NCBI GenBank assembly: GCA_902496335.1
Contig: CABVAO010000008.1
Span: 1 to 49,617, forward strand
Length of the DNA stretch: 49,617 nucleotides
Source of the DNA: an uncultured Collinsella sp.
GTDB taxonomy: Bacteria > Actinomycetota > Coriobacteriia > Coriobacteriales > Coriobacteriaceae
Direction: 5' to 3'
Both the position numbers and the translations under genes were made by a program. This document shows positions 24,848 to 32,718 of the stretch, in pieces (positions within the stretch are counted from its first letter, which is position 1; each line of letters opens with the position of its first letter). The notes under the pieces were generated by a model that saw nothing but the letters and a program-made list of their open reading frames with translations, did no database searches and had not been told where the DNA came from.

Positions 24848-24871
24848 AGCCGCCTTCGGGCGGCTTTTTTG
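24848..24871 (+). terminator. terminator after tRNA-Thr
   Basis: AGCCGCC/GGGCGGCT with a short loop, followed by TTTTTTG, 11 bp after the tRNA. Confidence 0.9.
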
Positions 24872-24932
24872 TTGCCAATTTCGGGCGCATATCCGCCAAT
24901 CCAAGCACAACGCCGCCGGAAACTCCCCTACT

Positions 24933-24985
24933 CAACAAAAAGCCCCGCCAACCGCAATCCCCAAAGGAACCGCGATCAGCGGGGC
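24933..24985 (-). terminator. terminator of the lipoprotein gene; 53-bp repeat copy 1
   Basis: On the minus strand GCCCCGC...GCGGGGC closes a long hairpin followed by TTTTTG. The same 53 bp occurs without a mismatch at 25749-25801. Confidence 0.8.
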
Positions 24986-25037
24986 CCAAACGCCCCCCCT
25001 GAGAGAACCACAACAGCTTTTATACTATGAGCAGGGA

Positions 25038-25613
25038 TTAAAGGGTGCTCAAATCAATTGTTTGCGGATTGGTCAGACCATAGATAGCATTCTCATCACC
25101 AGAGGATGAAGTTTGGCCACCAGCTTCGCATTCAACCGGCGTCGTTTCGTCAATCAGCTCGTAAGCAAACCAACCCTCAAGCACGGCACCTGGTTGTATT
25201 TGGCGCGATTCAGGAAGATCAAGGCCTTCCACAAGCACGCCCGAATTAAGCCCCTTTCCATCTTGGAATGCTAGAATTTCATTACCTGCAAAATGTGCAT
25301 CCTGCAAATCGTCCGACACATTTTTAGCAGTTACATTCAAAATCAAAAGCGACTTACTGTGATCAAGCTGCTCTACTCCGCGTTGCGCCCCCGTGATGGT
25401 GTACTCGATACCCGAGACTGGGATATCGCCGCTCCCGCCGCTGCCATCTTTTTCTTTTCCGGCAGCGTCTGCCTGAGCAGCAGCATAGCCCGCAGCGTAA
25501 CCATCATCATAGCTCCCCTTCCCGGAGCAAGCGGTAAGGCAAGCAGAACCAGCTGCGAGCCCCAACGCCAAGAAAGCGCGCCTAGGAATTAAGGCGGTTG
25601 TGCTGAGTCCCAT
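25038..25613 (-). CDS. putative lipoprotein with Ig-like (DUF4352/5067-type) domain
   Basis: A 191-residue secreted protein. An N-terminal PRRAFLALGLAAGSACLTAC gives a lipobox with lipidated Cys29, and the paired Arg could allow Tat export. A Gly/Ser/Asp linker leads to a beta-rich domain (about 65-165) with LLILNVTAKNVSDD and PGAVLEGWFAYEL, resembling domains found in surface lipoproteins of Gram-positives. Function unknown. GGGAG lies upstream of the ATG. Confidence 0.8.
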   Translation of the reverse strand: MGLSTTALIPRRAFLALGLAAGSACLTACSGKGSYDDGYAAGYAAAQADAAGKEKDGSGGSGDIPVSGIEYTITGAQRGVEQLDHSKSLLILNVTAKNVSDDLQDAHFAGNEILAFQDGKGLNSGVLVEGLDLPESRQIQPGAVLEGWFAYELIDETTPVECEAGGQTSSSGDENAIYGLTNPQTIDLSTL

Positions 25614-25748
25614 AAAGAGCTCCCATCAATTAGCTATTTCTCGTATCCACAGCTATTTTAATTATTCTTCAATCCATTTAGCATCAATCGTGTCTCAATA
25701 ACTGCGTCGTTCAGCCTAATTTGGCCGCTCCAATGAATCCAGCTCAAA

Positions 25749-25801
25749 CAACAAAAAGCCCCGCCAACCGCAATCCCCAAAGGAACCGCGATCAGCGGGG
25801 C
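25749..25801 (-). terminator. terminator of yhcH; 53-bp repeat copy 2
   Basis: Identical over 53 bp to 24933-24985, 60 bp beyond the yhcH stop. The same hairpin with T tract serves two adjacent minus-strand transcripts. Confidence 0.8.
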
Positions 25802-25861
25802 TCAAGCGCGCTCCTCCAAGGGATAACGCTCGCAACACGAACAGCTCAGCCGAGCAGTTCG

Positions 25862-26335
25862 CTACTCCTCCCAGTAGGCGTCTGCAAGCAGCTTAAAGCA
25901 AATCTTTTTGACCGGCTGTGCGCCATCGCCCGGGAACTCGAGCGTGGGCATGTGAGGCTCGCCGGCAACGAACAGCGCGAACTTGTCGTCGGCAAGATCG
26001 CCGGCGATCGAAGCGTCGGAATCGACCAGATCGTAGTCGTCCTTCTCGTCAAACTCCTGAACCAGCGTCAGGCTGCCCGTGGCGACCTTAAAGGCCTCAC
26101 GACCCTCAACGTCGATCTGCAGATCGTGATAGCGCTGATGCGTCTCATAGTGAGCCTCGGCCTCGGGTCGCGTCGTGGGAGCCATGACGTTCGCAAAGAC
26201 CTTGTCGCCCAGAATCTGATGGCTGCCGACCTCGAGCTGCGCCGGGTCGTTCTCCTCGAGCCAATCAATCAGCACGTCGAGGCCCTTGAGCATTCCGCGG
26301 TATTCCTCGATATCGCCCAGTGCACCGTAAATCAT
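25862..26335 (-). CDS. YhcH/YjgK/YiaL family protein
   Basis: A 157-residue cupin-fold protein. YETHQRYHDLQIDVEGRE and VAGEPHMP supply the family metal-binding histidines and acidic residues. Relatives include EbgC and NanQ, which act on or open sugars such as sialic acid, so a sugar anomerase role is likely but the substrate is unknown. AGAGGGG precedes the ATG. It follows the nagA remnant and lacC2 on the same strand. Confidence 0.88.
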   Translation of the reverse strand: MIYGALGDIEEYRGMLKGLDVLIDWLEENDPAQLEVGSHQILGDKVFANVMAPTTRPEAEAHYETHQRYHDLQIDVEGREAFKVATGSLTLVQEFDEKDDYDLVDSDASIAGDLADDKFALFVAGEPHMPTLEFPGDGAQPVKKICFKLLADAYWEE

Positions 26336-26367
26336 CTAAATCCCCTCTCGGATCGTTTCTTTGGCAG

Positions 26368-26502
26368 CTACTCGGCAAACGCGTTACCGACGCTGTTGCC
26401 ACCCACATACGTCTCGACCAGGGTAAGGTCGGGATTGAACACGACGTCATCGGCGTCGCGCCCCGGCATAATGCTACCGCACTTGTCGTCGGCTCTAACC
26501 AT
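26368..26502 (-). pseudogene. nagA: 3' remnant of nagA
   Basis: A 44-codon frame ending in TAG reads KCGSIMPGRDADDVVF, LTLVETYVGG and SVGNAFAE. This matches the last about 40 residues of the intact NagA at 29233-30402 (KCGSIMPGRDADFVVF, LTLVETYVGG, SVGNAFTE). The rest of nagA is absent, and lacC2 begins directly upstream. This is a fragment left by duplication, deletion or recombination. Confidence 0.85.
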
Positions 26503-26539
26503 AAGCAAACAAGCAATGCCGGGGCCGACGCCCAGGCTT

Positions 26540-27475
26540 TTACAGCTCGGTCACGACAACGCCGTTGTAGACCTCGTCCCAACGATCCATGACCAAGTGG
26601 CCAGTCATAGGATCCATGGCATTGAGCTTGCCGCAGGTGTTGGCGGTACGCAGCACCGTCTCGTCGTCCGCGCCAGCAGCAATGGCATGCGCGAAGCCAG
26701 CGATAGTGGAGTCACCAGAGCCCGTGGCGTTAACGGCAGGGATATCGGGCGTCTTTGCGCGGAACGCACGGCCATTGTGGAAGCCAACGGAGCCGGCAGC
26801 GCCCATGGACACGACGACCCAGGGGATATCGGAGAAGCGGGCATCAGAGGCGAGCGCGGCGCGGAGCTCGTCCACATCGTCGGTGGTAAAGCTCGTACCC
26901 AAAAGGCCGTTGATCTCGGTCAGGTTAGGCTTGACCAGCTCGGGCTTAATTTCGGACTTAAGGGCGGCCTCGAGCGAAGCACCCGAGGTATCGAGCAGCA
27001 CCTTGGCGCCGGCGTTCTCGGCAATGCCCGTGATCTTGGCATAGTAGTCTGCCTCGACACCGCGGGGCAACGAACCCGAGATGGTGACGACGTCGGCCTT
27101 GCTCGCAAGCTCGGCGAACTTTGCGGTAAAGGCATCGAGCTCCTCGGGGGCAATTGTCGGGCCGCTCTCGAGCAGCTCGGTCTGGTTGCCGGCGTGGAGA
27201 ATGTTGAGGCAAATTCGAGTCTCGCCCTTGATGGGCACAAAGTCGTTGTTAATACCGTTGGCGTCCATGAGCTCAGCCATGTAGGCGCCCATGTGGCCGC
27301 CGAGTAGACCGGTTGCCACAACGTCGTCGCCCAGCTGACCCAGCACACGGGCCACGTTGAGGCCCTTGCCGCCGGCGGTCTTTTCGGGCGTCACGCGGTT
27401 GACGTCGTCGATAATGAGCTCATCGAGCTGATAGCGCGTATCGACAGACGGGTTCATCGTAACGGTGAGGATCAT
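26540..27475 (-). CDS. lacC: tagatose-6-phosphate kinase / 1-phosphofructokinase family (copy 2)
   Basis: A 311-residue PfkB kinase, nearly the same sequence and exactly the same length as the copy at 197-1132. GGKGLNVARVL and NATGSGDSTIAGF are conserved. It follows lacX2 by 59 bp, as copy 1 follows lacX1. Next to the nagA/agaS locus it would supply the kinase for tagatose-6-phosphate made by AgaS. Confidence 0.9.
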   Translation of the reverse strand: MILTVTMNPSVDTRYQLDELIIDDVNRVTPEKTAGGKGLNVARVLGQLGDDVVATGLLGGHMGAYMAELMDANGINNDFVPIKGETRICLNILHAGNQTELLESGPTIAPEELDAFTAKFAELASKADVVTISGSLPRGVEADYYAKITGIAENAGAKVLLDTSGASLEAALKSEIKPELVKPNLTEINGLLGTSFTTDDVDELRAALASDARFSDIPWVVVSMGAAGSVGFHNGRAFRAKTPDIPAVNATGSGDSTIAGFAHAIAAGADDETVLRTANTCGKLNAMDPMTGHLVMDRWDEVYNGVVVTEL

Positions 27476-27534
27476 TTTTAGCTCCTTATCTCGCAGGCTC
27501 CTTGTGCCTCGCGATACGAGTCGACAAAACGGAA

Positions 27535-28416
27535 TTACAGAATCTCAATCGTGAACGAGCGTACGATGGTCTCCTTGGGCTTGGCGACAAGGCAGCCGCG
27601 CTTATGCTCAAGTACGTCGTCCTCATCGGAGCAGGTCGAGAGGCCGCCCCAGGGTTCAACTGCAACAAAATCGCCCTCGGGCTTACTCCACACAATGAGA
27701 TACGGGAAGCCCTCAAAGCTCAGGCGGACGCCCTTGTCCTCCCCCTTTTTGGAAAGCGTGACCTGACGGCTCTCGAGCACGTCAAAGATGGTCTCCGCAA
27801 AATCGAAGAGCTCATGTGACAGAGGTAGCGTCTTTCCCACCATGGGGTTCTTGGAGCGATTGGTCACGTCAATCAAGCCAGTCGAGGGGACGGCGGTGCA
27901 GAGCTCCGCAGCCTCGTCCTTCTCAAAGCGCAACTCGTAGTCCGTATAGGCCTCGCCCTCATCGAGCGGACACCTAAAGCCGGGATGACCGCCAATAAAG
28001 AACGGCATGTCCTCGGTGCCCTCGTTGGTGACCTCATAGGAAACGCGCACGGCAGCGTCCTCGAGCGTATAGCGGGCGACAAGCTTAAACGGATACGGAT
28101 AATCGCTCAGCAGCGCGGCGTTATCCTCCGAAGCCAGGCACATCGCCAGCTCGTTCTCGCTCTGGCTCAGCAGCTTCCACTCCTGTTTGCGCGCAAACCC
28201 ATGGCGAGCGAGCTTTACATGATGCCCGGCAAACGTCATGGCGTTGTTATCGCGCAAGCCTCCGCAAATCGGGAAGCAAATCGGTGCCTGGCCGGACCAC
28301 ACGGCGGGATCGCCCTGCCACAGATACTCGCGACCTCCGGCCTCGATCGAGGTAAACGAACCACCAGCCGTGGACACCTTAATAGAAATCGAATCGTTGG
28401 AGAGAGCGTATTCCAT
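27535..28416 (-). CDS. lacX: aldose 1-epimerase family protein, LacX-like (copy 2)
   Basis: A 293-residue LacX-type protein, same length as copy 1, with GGREYLWQGDPAVW, ICFPICGGLRD and GGHPGFRCPLDEGE. Start MEYALSND is preceded by AAGGA at 6 bp; the long in-frame extension upstream has no support. It is divergent from the flavodoxin-like gene and forms a pair with lacC2. Confidence 0.85.
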   Translation of the reverse strand: MEYALSNDSISIKVSTAGGSFTSIEAGGREYLWQGDPAVWSGQAPICFPICGGLRDNNAMTFAGHHVKLARHGFARKQEWKLLSQSENELAMCLASEDNAALLSDYPYPFKLVARYTLEDAAVRVSYEVTNEGTEDMPFFIGGHPGFRCPLDEGEAYTDYELRFEKDEAAELCTAVPSTGLIDVTNRSKNPMVGKTLPLSHELFDFAETIFDVLESRQVTLSKKGEDKGVRLSFEGFPYLIVWSKPEGDFVAVEPWGGLSTCSDEDDVLEHKRGCLVAKPKETIVRSFTIEIL

Positions 28417-28572
28417 TGCCCATCCTTTCGAACAACTGCTTTTTGCTCGCAAGAACCCGTCTCGGCCCTGACCAAAGGACAAACCCGCACGTTCATCGAT
28501 GCGTCCGGTATCCCAGCCATGTAACGGGGTACCATACAGACATTGATGCAATTACAGCTGAAAGGCCTTCTT

Positions 28573-29157
28573 ATGCGAACCATCATCCTCTACGCCTCGC
28601 GCCATCACGGCAATACGAAAAAGCTCGTGGACGCCATCGTCGAGGCGCACCCCGAGATCGATACCCTCGACGTGAAGTCACTCGGCAAAAACGAGTACCC
28701 CAACCTGCACGAATATCATCTAATCGGCGTCGCCACGGGCATCTATTACTCCGAGATCGACAAGGATATGGCACGTGTACTGACCAACGTGCTGCAGCCG
28801 CAGGACAAGGTGTTTGGCCTTATGACCTACGGTGGCAAAAACAAGTGGTACGGCAAGGATATCGATGGCATCTGCCGCATGAGGCAGGCCATCTTTATGG
28901 GTGTCTACGGCTGCCCCGGCTTTGATACGTGGGGGCCGTTCAAACTCGCCGGCGGTGTCCAAAAGGGACACCCGACCGCTGAGGAAATTAAGGGCGCCGT
29001 CGACTTCTTCGACAAGATCGAAGATGAGTACGGCGATATCATCGTCGAAGAGTACGCCAAACGTGAGAAGCGTCTAGCATACGAGAAGGAGCATCCTGCA
29101 GGAGGCCTGGTGGCCGGCGTTAAGCGCACGGCAAAGAAGATCGCTAACAAGCTGTAA
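28573..29157 (+). CDS. flavodoxin-family protein
   Basis: A 194-residue protein with an N-terminal flavodoxin fold. ILYASRHHGNTKKLVDAI is the FMN phosphate loop, and MTYGGKNKWYG resembles a flavin-ring loop. The C-terminal 40 residues are charged, ending in KRTAKKIANKL, longer than simple flavodoxins. The start at 28573 has AAAGG at 7 bp. It stands alone on the plus strand between lacX2 and nagA. Its redox partner is unknown. Confidence 0.85.
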   Translation: MRTIILYASRHHGNTKKLVDAIVEAHPEIDTLDVKSLGKNEYPNLHEYHLIGVATGIYYSEIDKDMARVLTNVLQPQDKVFGLMTYGGKNKWYGKDIDGICRMRQAIFMGVYGCPGFDTWGPFKLAGGVQKGHPTAEEIKGAVDFFDKIEDEYGDIIVEEYAKREKRLAYEKEHPAGGLVAGVKRTAKKIANKL

Positions 29158-29188
29158 CTGTGAAGGTGCTTTTGAGCGTTTAACCCAT

Positions 29189-29227
29189 ACGGCGGGTCCG
29201 AGCAGATTCGGGCCCGCCGTCTTTTTC
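29189..29227 (+). terminator. terminator of the flavodoxin gene
   Basis: ACGGCGGG-CCGA pairs with TCGG-CCCGCCGT, followed by CTTTTTC. It ends 5 bp from the convergent nagA stop. Confidence 0.85.
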
Positions 29228-29232
29228 TATCG

Positions 29233-30402
29233 TTACTCGGTAAAGGCGTTGCCGACGCTCTGGCCGCCAACATACGTCTCGACGAGGGTAAGCTCATGGT
29301 CGAACACGACAAAGTCGGCGTCGCGACCCGGCATGATGCTGCCGCACTTATCCTCGATGTGCGCGGAGCGTGCCGGCACCTCGGTTGCCATGCGAATGGC
29401 GATATCGGCGCTGGCGATGCCCCAGTCAACGATGTTCTTGACGCCCTGGGCAAGCGTGAGCACCGAGCCGGCAATGCTCTTGCCGTCGGCGAGCCAGCAC
29501 AGGTTGTCCTTCATGATGACGTCCATGCCACCACTGGTGTAGCTGCCCTCGGGCATGCCGCCGCAGCCCAGGCAGTCAGTGATGAGCACCGTGTGTTGCC
29601 AGCCCTTTGCCTGCAGCAGCGCCTTGATGGCGGCAGGGTTAACGTGCTTGCCGTCACAGATGATCTCGGCGTAGGTCTCGGGCGTGGACATGGCAGCGCC
29701 CACGACACCGGGCTCACGGTGATGCAGCCCGCGCTGACCGTTATAGGTATGCGTAAAGCAGCTGGCACCGGCGTTGATGGCGGCGATGCACTCATCGTAG
29801 GTGGCGTCGGAGTGACCGATGCTGGTCACCACACCCTTGGCATTCAGAGCAGCCGCATAAGCAGCGGCACCGTCGCGCTCGGCCGCCATGGCGCTCTTGA
29901 CGATGCGACCGCCCGCAGCCTCCTGCCACTGATCGAAGACCTCCTCGGAGGGATCGATAAGATAAGCGGGGTTCTGCGCGCCCACGTGCTTCATGGTAAA
30001 GAAGGGGCCCTCCAGATAGATGCCCTGAATGCGAGCACCGCAGAAGTCAGGGCCGCGACCCTCGTCCGCCTGGGCGATGGCGGCGCAGGCATCCTTGATC
30101 TGCTCGACGCCATCGGTGAACGTCGTGGGCAGCCAGCTGGTGGTACCGCGACGGGCGAGCTCGGTCGAGCTGATATCAATGCCCTCGGGATCGTTATCGG
30201 TAGTCGAGTGGTTATAGAAGCCATGGATGTGAGTATCGACCATACCCGGTGCGATCCACGATCCCGTGTAGTCCTTGATCTCGCAAGAGGGCTCGTCGGC
30301 CTGCCAGGCGCCAAAAACGCCATCCTCGACCATAAGATAGCCGCCCAGTTGCGGGCCTGCCGGCAAGAAGAACTTGTCAGCCTTAATTGCGTACGTGCTC
30401 AT
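29233..30402 (-). CDS. nagA: N-acetylglucosamine/galactosamine-6-phosphate deacetylase
   Basis: A 389-residue amidohydrolase. DTHIHGFYNH (metal HxH), YLEGPFF (metal Glu), SIGHSDAT, FTHTYNGQRGLHH and ITDCLGCGG (catalytic Asp) are all present. It removes acetate from an N-acetylhexosamine-6-phosphate in the cytoplasm. The ATG at 30402 has AAGGAG at 5 bp; a GTG two codons upstream does not. With agaS and the mannose-family PTS, GalNAc-6-phosphate is the likelier substrate. Confidence 0.92.
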   Translation of the reverse strand: MSTYAIKADKFFLPAGPQLGGYLMVEDGVFGAWQADEPSCEIKDYTGSWIAPGMVDTHIHGFYNHSTTDNDPEGIDISSTELARRGTTSWLPTTFTDGVEQIKDACAAIAQADEGRGPDFCGARIQGIYLEGPFFTMKHVGAQNPAYLIDPSEEVFDQWQEAAGGRIVKSAMAAERDGAAAYAAALNAKGVVTSIGHSDATYDECIAAINAGASCFTHTYNGQRGLHHREPGVVGAAMSTPETYAEIICDGKHVNPAAIKALLQAKGWQHTVLITDCLGCGGMPEGSYTSGGMDVIMKDNLCWLADGKSIAGSVLTLAQGVKNIVDWGIASADIAIRMATEVPARSAHIEDKCGSIMPGRDADFVVFDHELTLVETYVGGQSVGNAFTE

Positions 30403-30459
30403 ATGCACTCCTTGCTTCTAAAGCAGTTGACTGTGGTAATGCTTATACCCGGTCCATGT

Positions 30460-30503
30460 AAAAACAAAAAGCGCCCGCCCGCCGTTATGAGCGGACGGGC
30501 GCC
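30460..30503 (-). terminator. terminator of agaS
   Basis: On the minus strand GCGCCCGTCCGC pairs with GCGGGCGGGCGC (one G-T wobble) and is followed by TTTTTGTTTTT. Confidence 0.85.
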
Positions 30504-30520
30504 CTTACAGGGGGACGCGA

Positions 30521-31687
30521 TTAAGCGGTGAAGGGGTGAATCGTCACACCCTTGACCACGCGGTTGACCGTGCCGGTGGGGCTCGGCGTATCGGGCGTGT
30601 TGCCCACGCGCACGGAGTTGAGCAGGCTGATAGCCTGGGCAAACATCACGAACGGCAGGGCAAGGTAGCCCTCGGGAAGTGCCTCGTAGCCCTTAAAGGT
30701 GAAGGACTCACCCTCATAGACGGTGGCACCTTCCTGCTGAACGGCGATGGTGTGCTGAGCGATCTCGTCGCCACCGATCTCGTTGAGGATGTCGATGTCG
30801 TACTGACGGGTGTAGGCGTCGTTGTTGACGAACACGAAGACGAGCGTCTTATCGTCGACGAAGGACTTAGGTCCGTGACGATAGCCCATGGAGGTGTCGT
30901 AGGAAGTAGCGACCAGACCGTGAGCGAGCTCGAGGATCTTGAGCTGGCTCTCCTGAGCAAGGCCACCGAAGGAGCCAGAACCCAAGTAGGTCACGCGGTT
31001 GAAATCGCCAGCCAGGTAATCGGCGATCTCGGGCTCACGGGAGATGACCTCCTCGCCCATCTTGGCGATGGTCTCGACCCACTCGGCCTTCCGCTCGTCA
31101 GAGGCAGTGTCGAAAATAAGGGTGGAGAGCAGGGTCATGCAGGAATAAGAACCGGTCATGGCGAAGCCCTTGTCGTTGGCGCGCGGAATGAGCAGCGTCA
31201 GCGCATTGGGATCATCGGCAGACTCGACGGCAAGCTTGCCCTCGGGAGCGCAGGTGATGTTGAGGAACTTGACGTTGTGGACGAGCTCCTTGGCAACGGC
31301 AACGGCGGCAAGGCTCTCGGGGCTGTTGCCAGAGCGGGCAAAGGAAACCACGAGCGTGGGATCCTCGGCGCGCAGGAAGTCGCGCGGGGCGCTCACGATG
31401 TCGGTCGTGGCGATGGGCTTAAAGTCGTAGAGATCAGTGTTGCCAGCGTGACGCAGGTACGGGGCGCAGGTATCGCCAACGTAGTCGGACGTACCGGCAC
31501 CGGTGAAGACAACGGACAGACGACCCTCGCCCATAGCGCGAGCCTCGGCCAGGAAGGCCTCGATGGCCTCCTTGTTCTCGCGATAGATGTTGAGCGTATC
31601 ACGCCAAAGCTCGGGCTGCTGAGCAATCTCGGCCGTGGTGATCTGGGCGCCGAGCTCGGTGAGCTCCTCGACACTCTTCTCGAACAT
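30521..31687 (-). CDS. agaS: AgaS-type SIS-domain galactosamine-6-phosphate deaminase/isomerase
   Basis: A 388-residue protein with two SIS domains: VVFTGAGTSDYVGDTCAPYL and SFARSGNSPESLAAVAVAKE in the first, and LGSGSFGGLAQESQLKILEL in the second. AgaS proteins turn galactosamine-6-phosphate into tagatose-6-phosphate and ammonia, linking NagA to LacC. GAGAGGT lies before the ATG. A promoter and a GntR-type operator lie upstream, and a terminator separates it from nagA. Confidence 0.9.
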   Translation of the reverse strand: MFEKSVEELTELGAQITTAEIAQQPELWRDTLNIYRENKEAIEAFLAEARAMGEGRLSVVFTGAGTSDYVGDTCAPYLRHAGNTDLYDFKPIATTDIVSAPRDFLRAEDPTLVVSFARSGNSPESLAAVAVAKELVHNVKFLNITCAPEGKLAVESADDPNALTLLIPRANDKGFAMTGSYSCMTLLSTLIFDTASDERKAEWVETIAKMGEEVISREPEIADYLAGDFNRVTYLGSGSFGGLAQESQLKILELAHGLVATSYDTSMGYRHGPKSFVDDKTLVFVFVNNDAYTRQYDIDILNEIGGDEIAQHTIAVQQEGATVYEGESFTFKGYEALPEGYLALPFVMFAQAISLLNSVRVGNTPDTPSPTGTVNRVVKGVTIHPFTA

Positions 31688-31726
31688 TTCTAATACCTCT
31701 CTCTAGAAGTAATCCTCTGACGTGCA

Positions 31727-31762
31727 ATTATATACTTCGGTTGGTTATCTGGTAGTAACCAG
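31727..31762 (-). promoter_or_regulatory. agaS promoter with GntR-type operator
   Basis: A perfect TATAAT (-10) lies at 31727-31732 on the minus strand. The palindrome CTGGTAGTAACCAG at 31749-31762 covers the -35 region, so binding there would block RNA polymerase. The 12-bp core TGGTAGTAACCA recurs at 36043-36054 before the PTS operon. Confidence 0.7.
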
Positions 31763-31801
31763 TTAAATGCAAAGAATCACCATATGGAAACGATGCGAGC
31801 A

Positions 31802-32533
31802 CTAGTTACTGCGCTGGTGGTAAACCTTGTATTTAAACTGATCGGCACGAGCAACCGAGAGTGTGTACTCCACAACCTCGTTTGACTCGTTATACGTAGT
31901 CCTGACCAAATCGAGCACAGGCGAGCCCTCGACAATTCCCAAAAGGTGGGCATCGGTGGGACGGGCTATGCTCGCATAGAACTCCTCTTCGGCCACGCGA
32001 ATCTTTTGCTGAAAGTCCTGCTCAATCACATCGTAAAGCGGCTTACGCTCCAGCAGCGGTCGCTTTAGGGACAGAAATTGACGAACCGGTAGATAGCTGC
32101 GTTCGACCATCATGGGCATGTTGTCGGCAGAGCGAAGGCGCTTGAGCTTAAAAATGCGATCACCGATGCGCAATCCCATATGCTCGGCCAGATTCTTATC
32201 GGCCTCCATCTCGCAAAACTCGAGAATCGTGGTCTCGGGTTCTCGACCCATCGCGCGCATCTGCTCGGTAAAGCTGTAGGACTGCATAAGATTGGTTGCT
32301 TTTGCCGAACGGTCGGTCACAAAGGTACCGCGACCGTGCTGCCGAACCACCAGTCCTAAACGCTCCAGTTCCTGCAGAGCCAGGCGTACCGTAGTGCGCG
32401 AGAGACCATAGCGCTCCGAAAGTTCGCGCTCGGAAGGAATCATGTCACCGGCGCGATATTCATGGTCAATCTTTTCGGTCAGAATATCGACCAGCTGATC
32501 GTACAGCGGTTGCTTACGCGCTCCGATCGCCAT
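31802..32533 (-). CDS. GntR-family regulator with UTRA domain
   Basis: A 243-residue regulator. The winged helix (IPSERELSERYGLSRTTVRLALQELERLGLVVRQHGRGTFV, residues about 32-73) is followed by a UTRA ligand domain. It is of the NagR/AgaR/GnbR type, which usually binds an amino-sugar phosphate. GGGAGG precedes the ATG. It lies between agaS and the PTS operon and probably acts on the two TGGTAGTAACCA sites. Confidence 0.92.
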   Translation of the reverse strand: MAIGARKQPLYDQLVDILTEKIDHEYRAGDMIPSERELSERYGLSRTTVRLALQELERLGLVVRQHGRGTFVTDRSAKATNLMQSYSFTEQMRAMGREPETTILEFCEMEADKNLAEHMGLRIGDRIFKLKRLRSADNMPMMVERSYLPVRQFLSLKRPLLERKPLYDVIEQDFQQKIRVAEEEFYASIARPTDAHLLGIVEGSPVLDLVRTTYNESNEVVEYTLSVARADQFKYKVYHQRSN

Positions 32534-32618
32534 CCTATCCTCCCTTTTGCTCGAATTCGGCTAACTACCTAGGGTGTTATGCATTATCTGTCTGCCACAC
32601 CCGAATCATTAAGAAAAC

Positions 32619-32652
32619 AAAAGCCGCGCGCTCTTTCGAGCACGCGGCTTTT
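32619..32652. terminator. bidirectional terminator of the mannose-type PTS operon
   Basis: AAAAGCCGCG/CGCGGCTTTT with CTC-TTT-GAG at the tip. A/T runs on both sides allow use from either strand. It lies 66 bp beyond the IID stop. Confidence 0.85.
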
Positions 32653-32718
32653 AACATACACATGGCTTAAGGGGTCGGGGTGTGAGCCGCGTAGGGACAC
32701 ACCCCTCAAGCTAGAGCC

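Noticed and set aside
24557..25030. plus-strand frame spanning tRNA-Thr
   Set aside because: It reads straight through a complete tRNA and its terminator, so it is not a gene.
24933..25801. The 53-bp direct repeats as attachment sites of an integrated element beside tRNA-Thr
   Set aside because: They do not overlap the tRNA 3' end, form proper terminators, and enclose only a lipoprotein gene without an integrase.
25721..27307. 528-codon plus-strand frame opposite yhcH and lacC2
   Set aside because: It runs across two real minus-strand genes, a terminator and the nagA relic.
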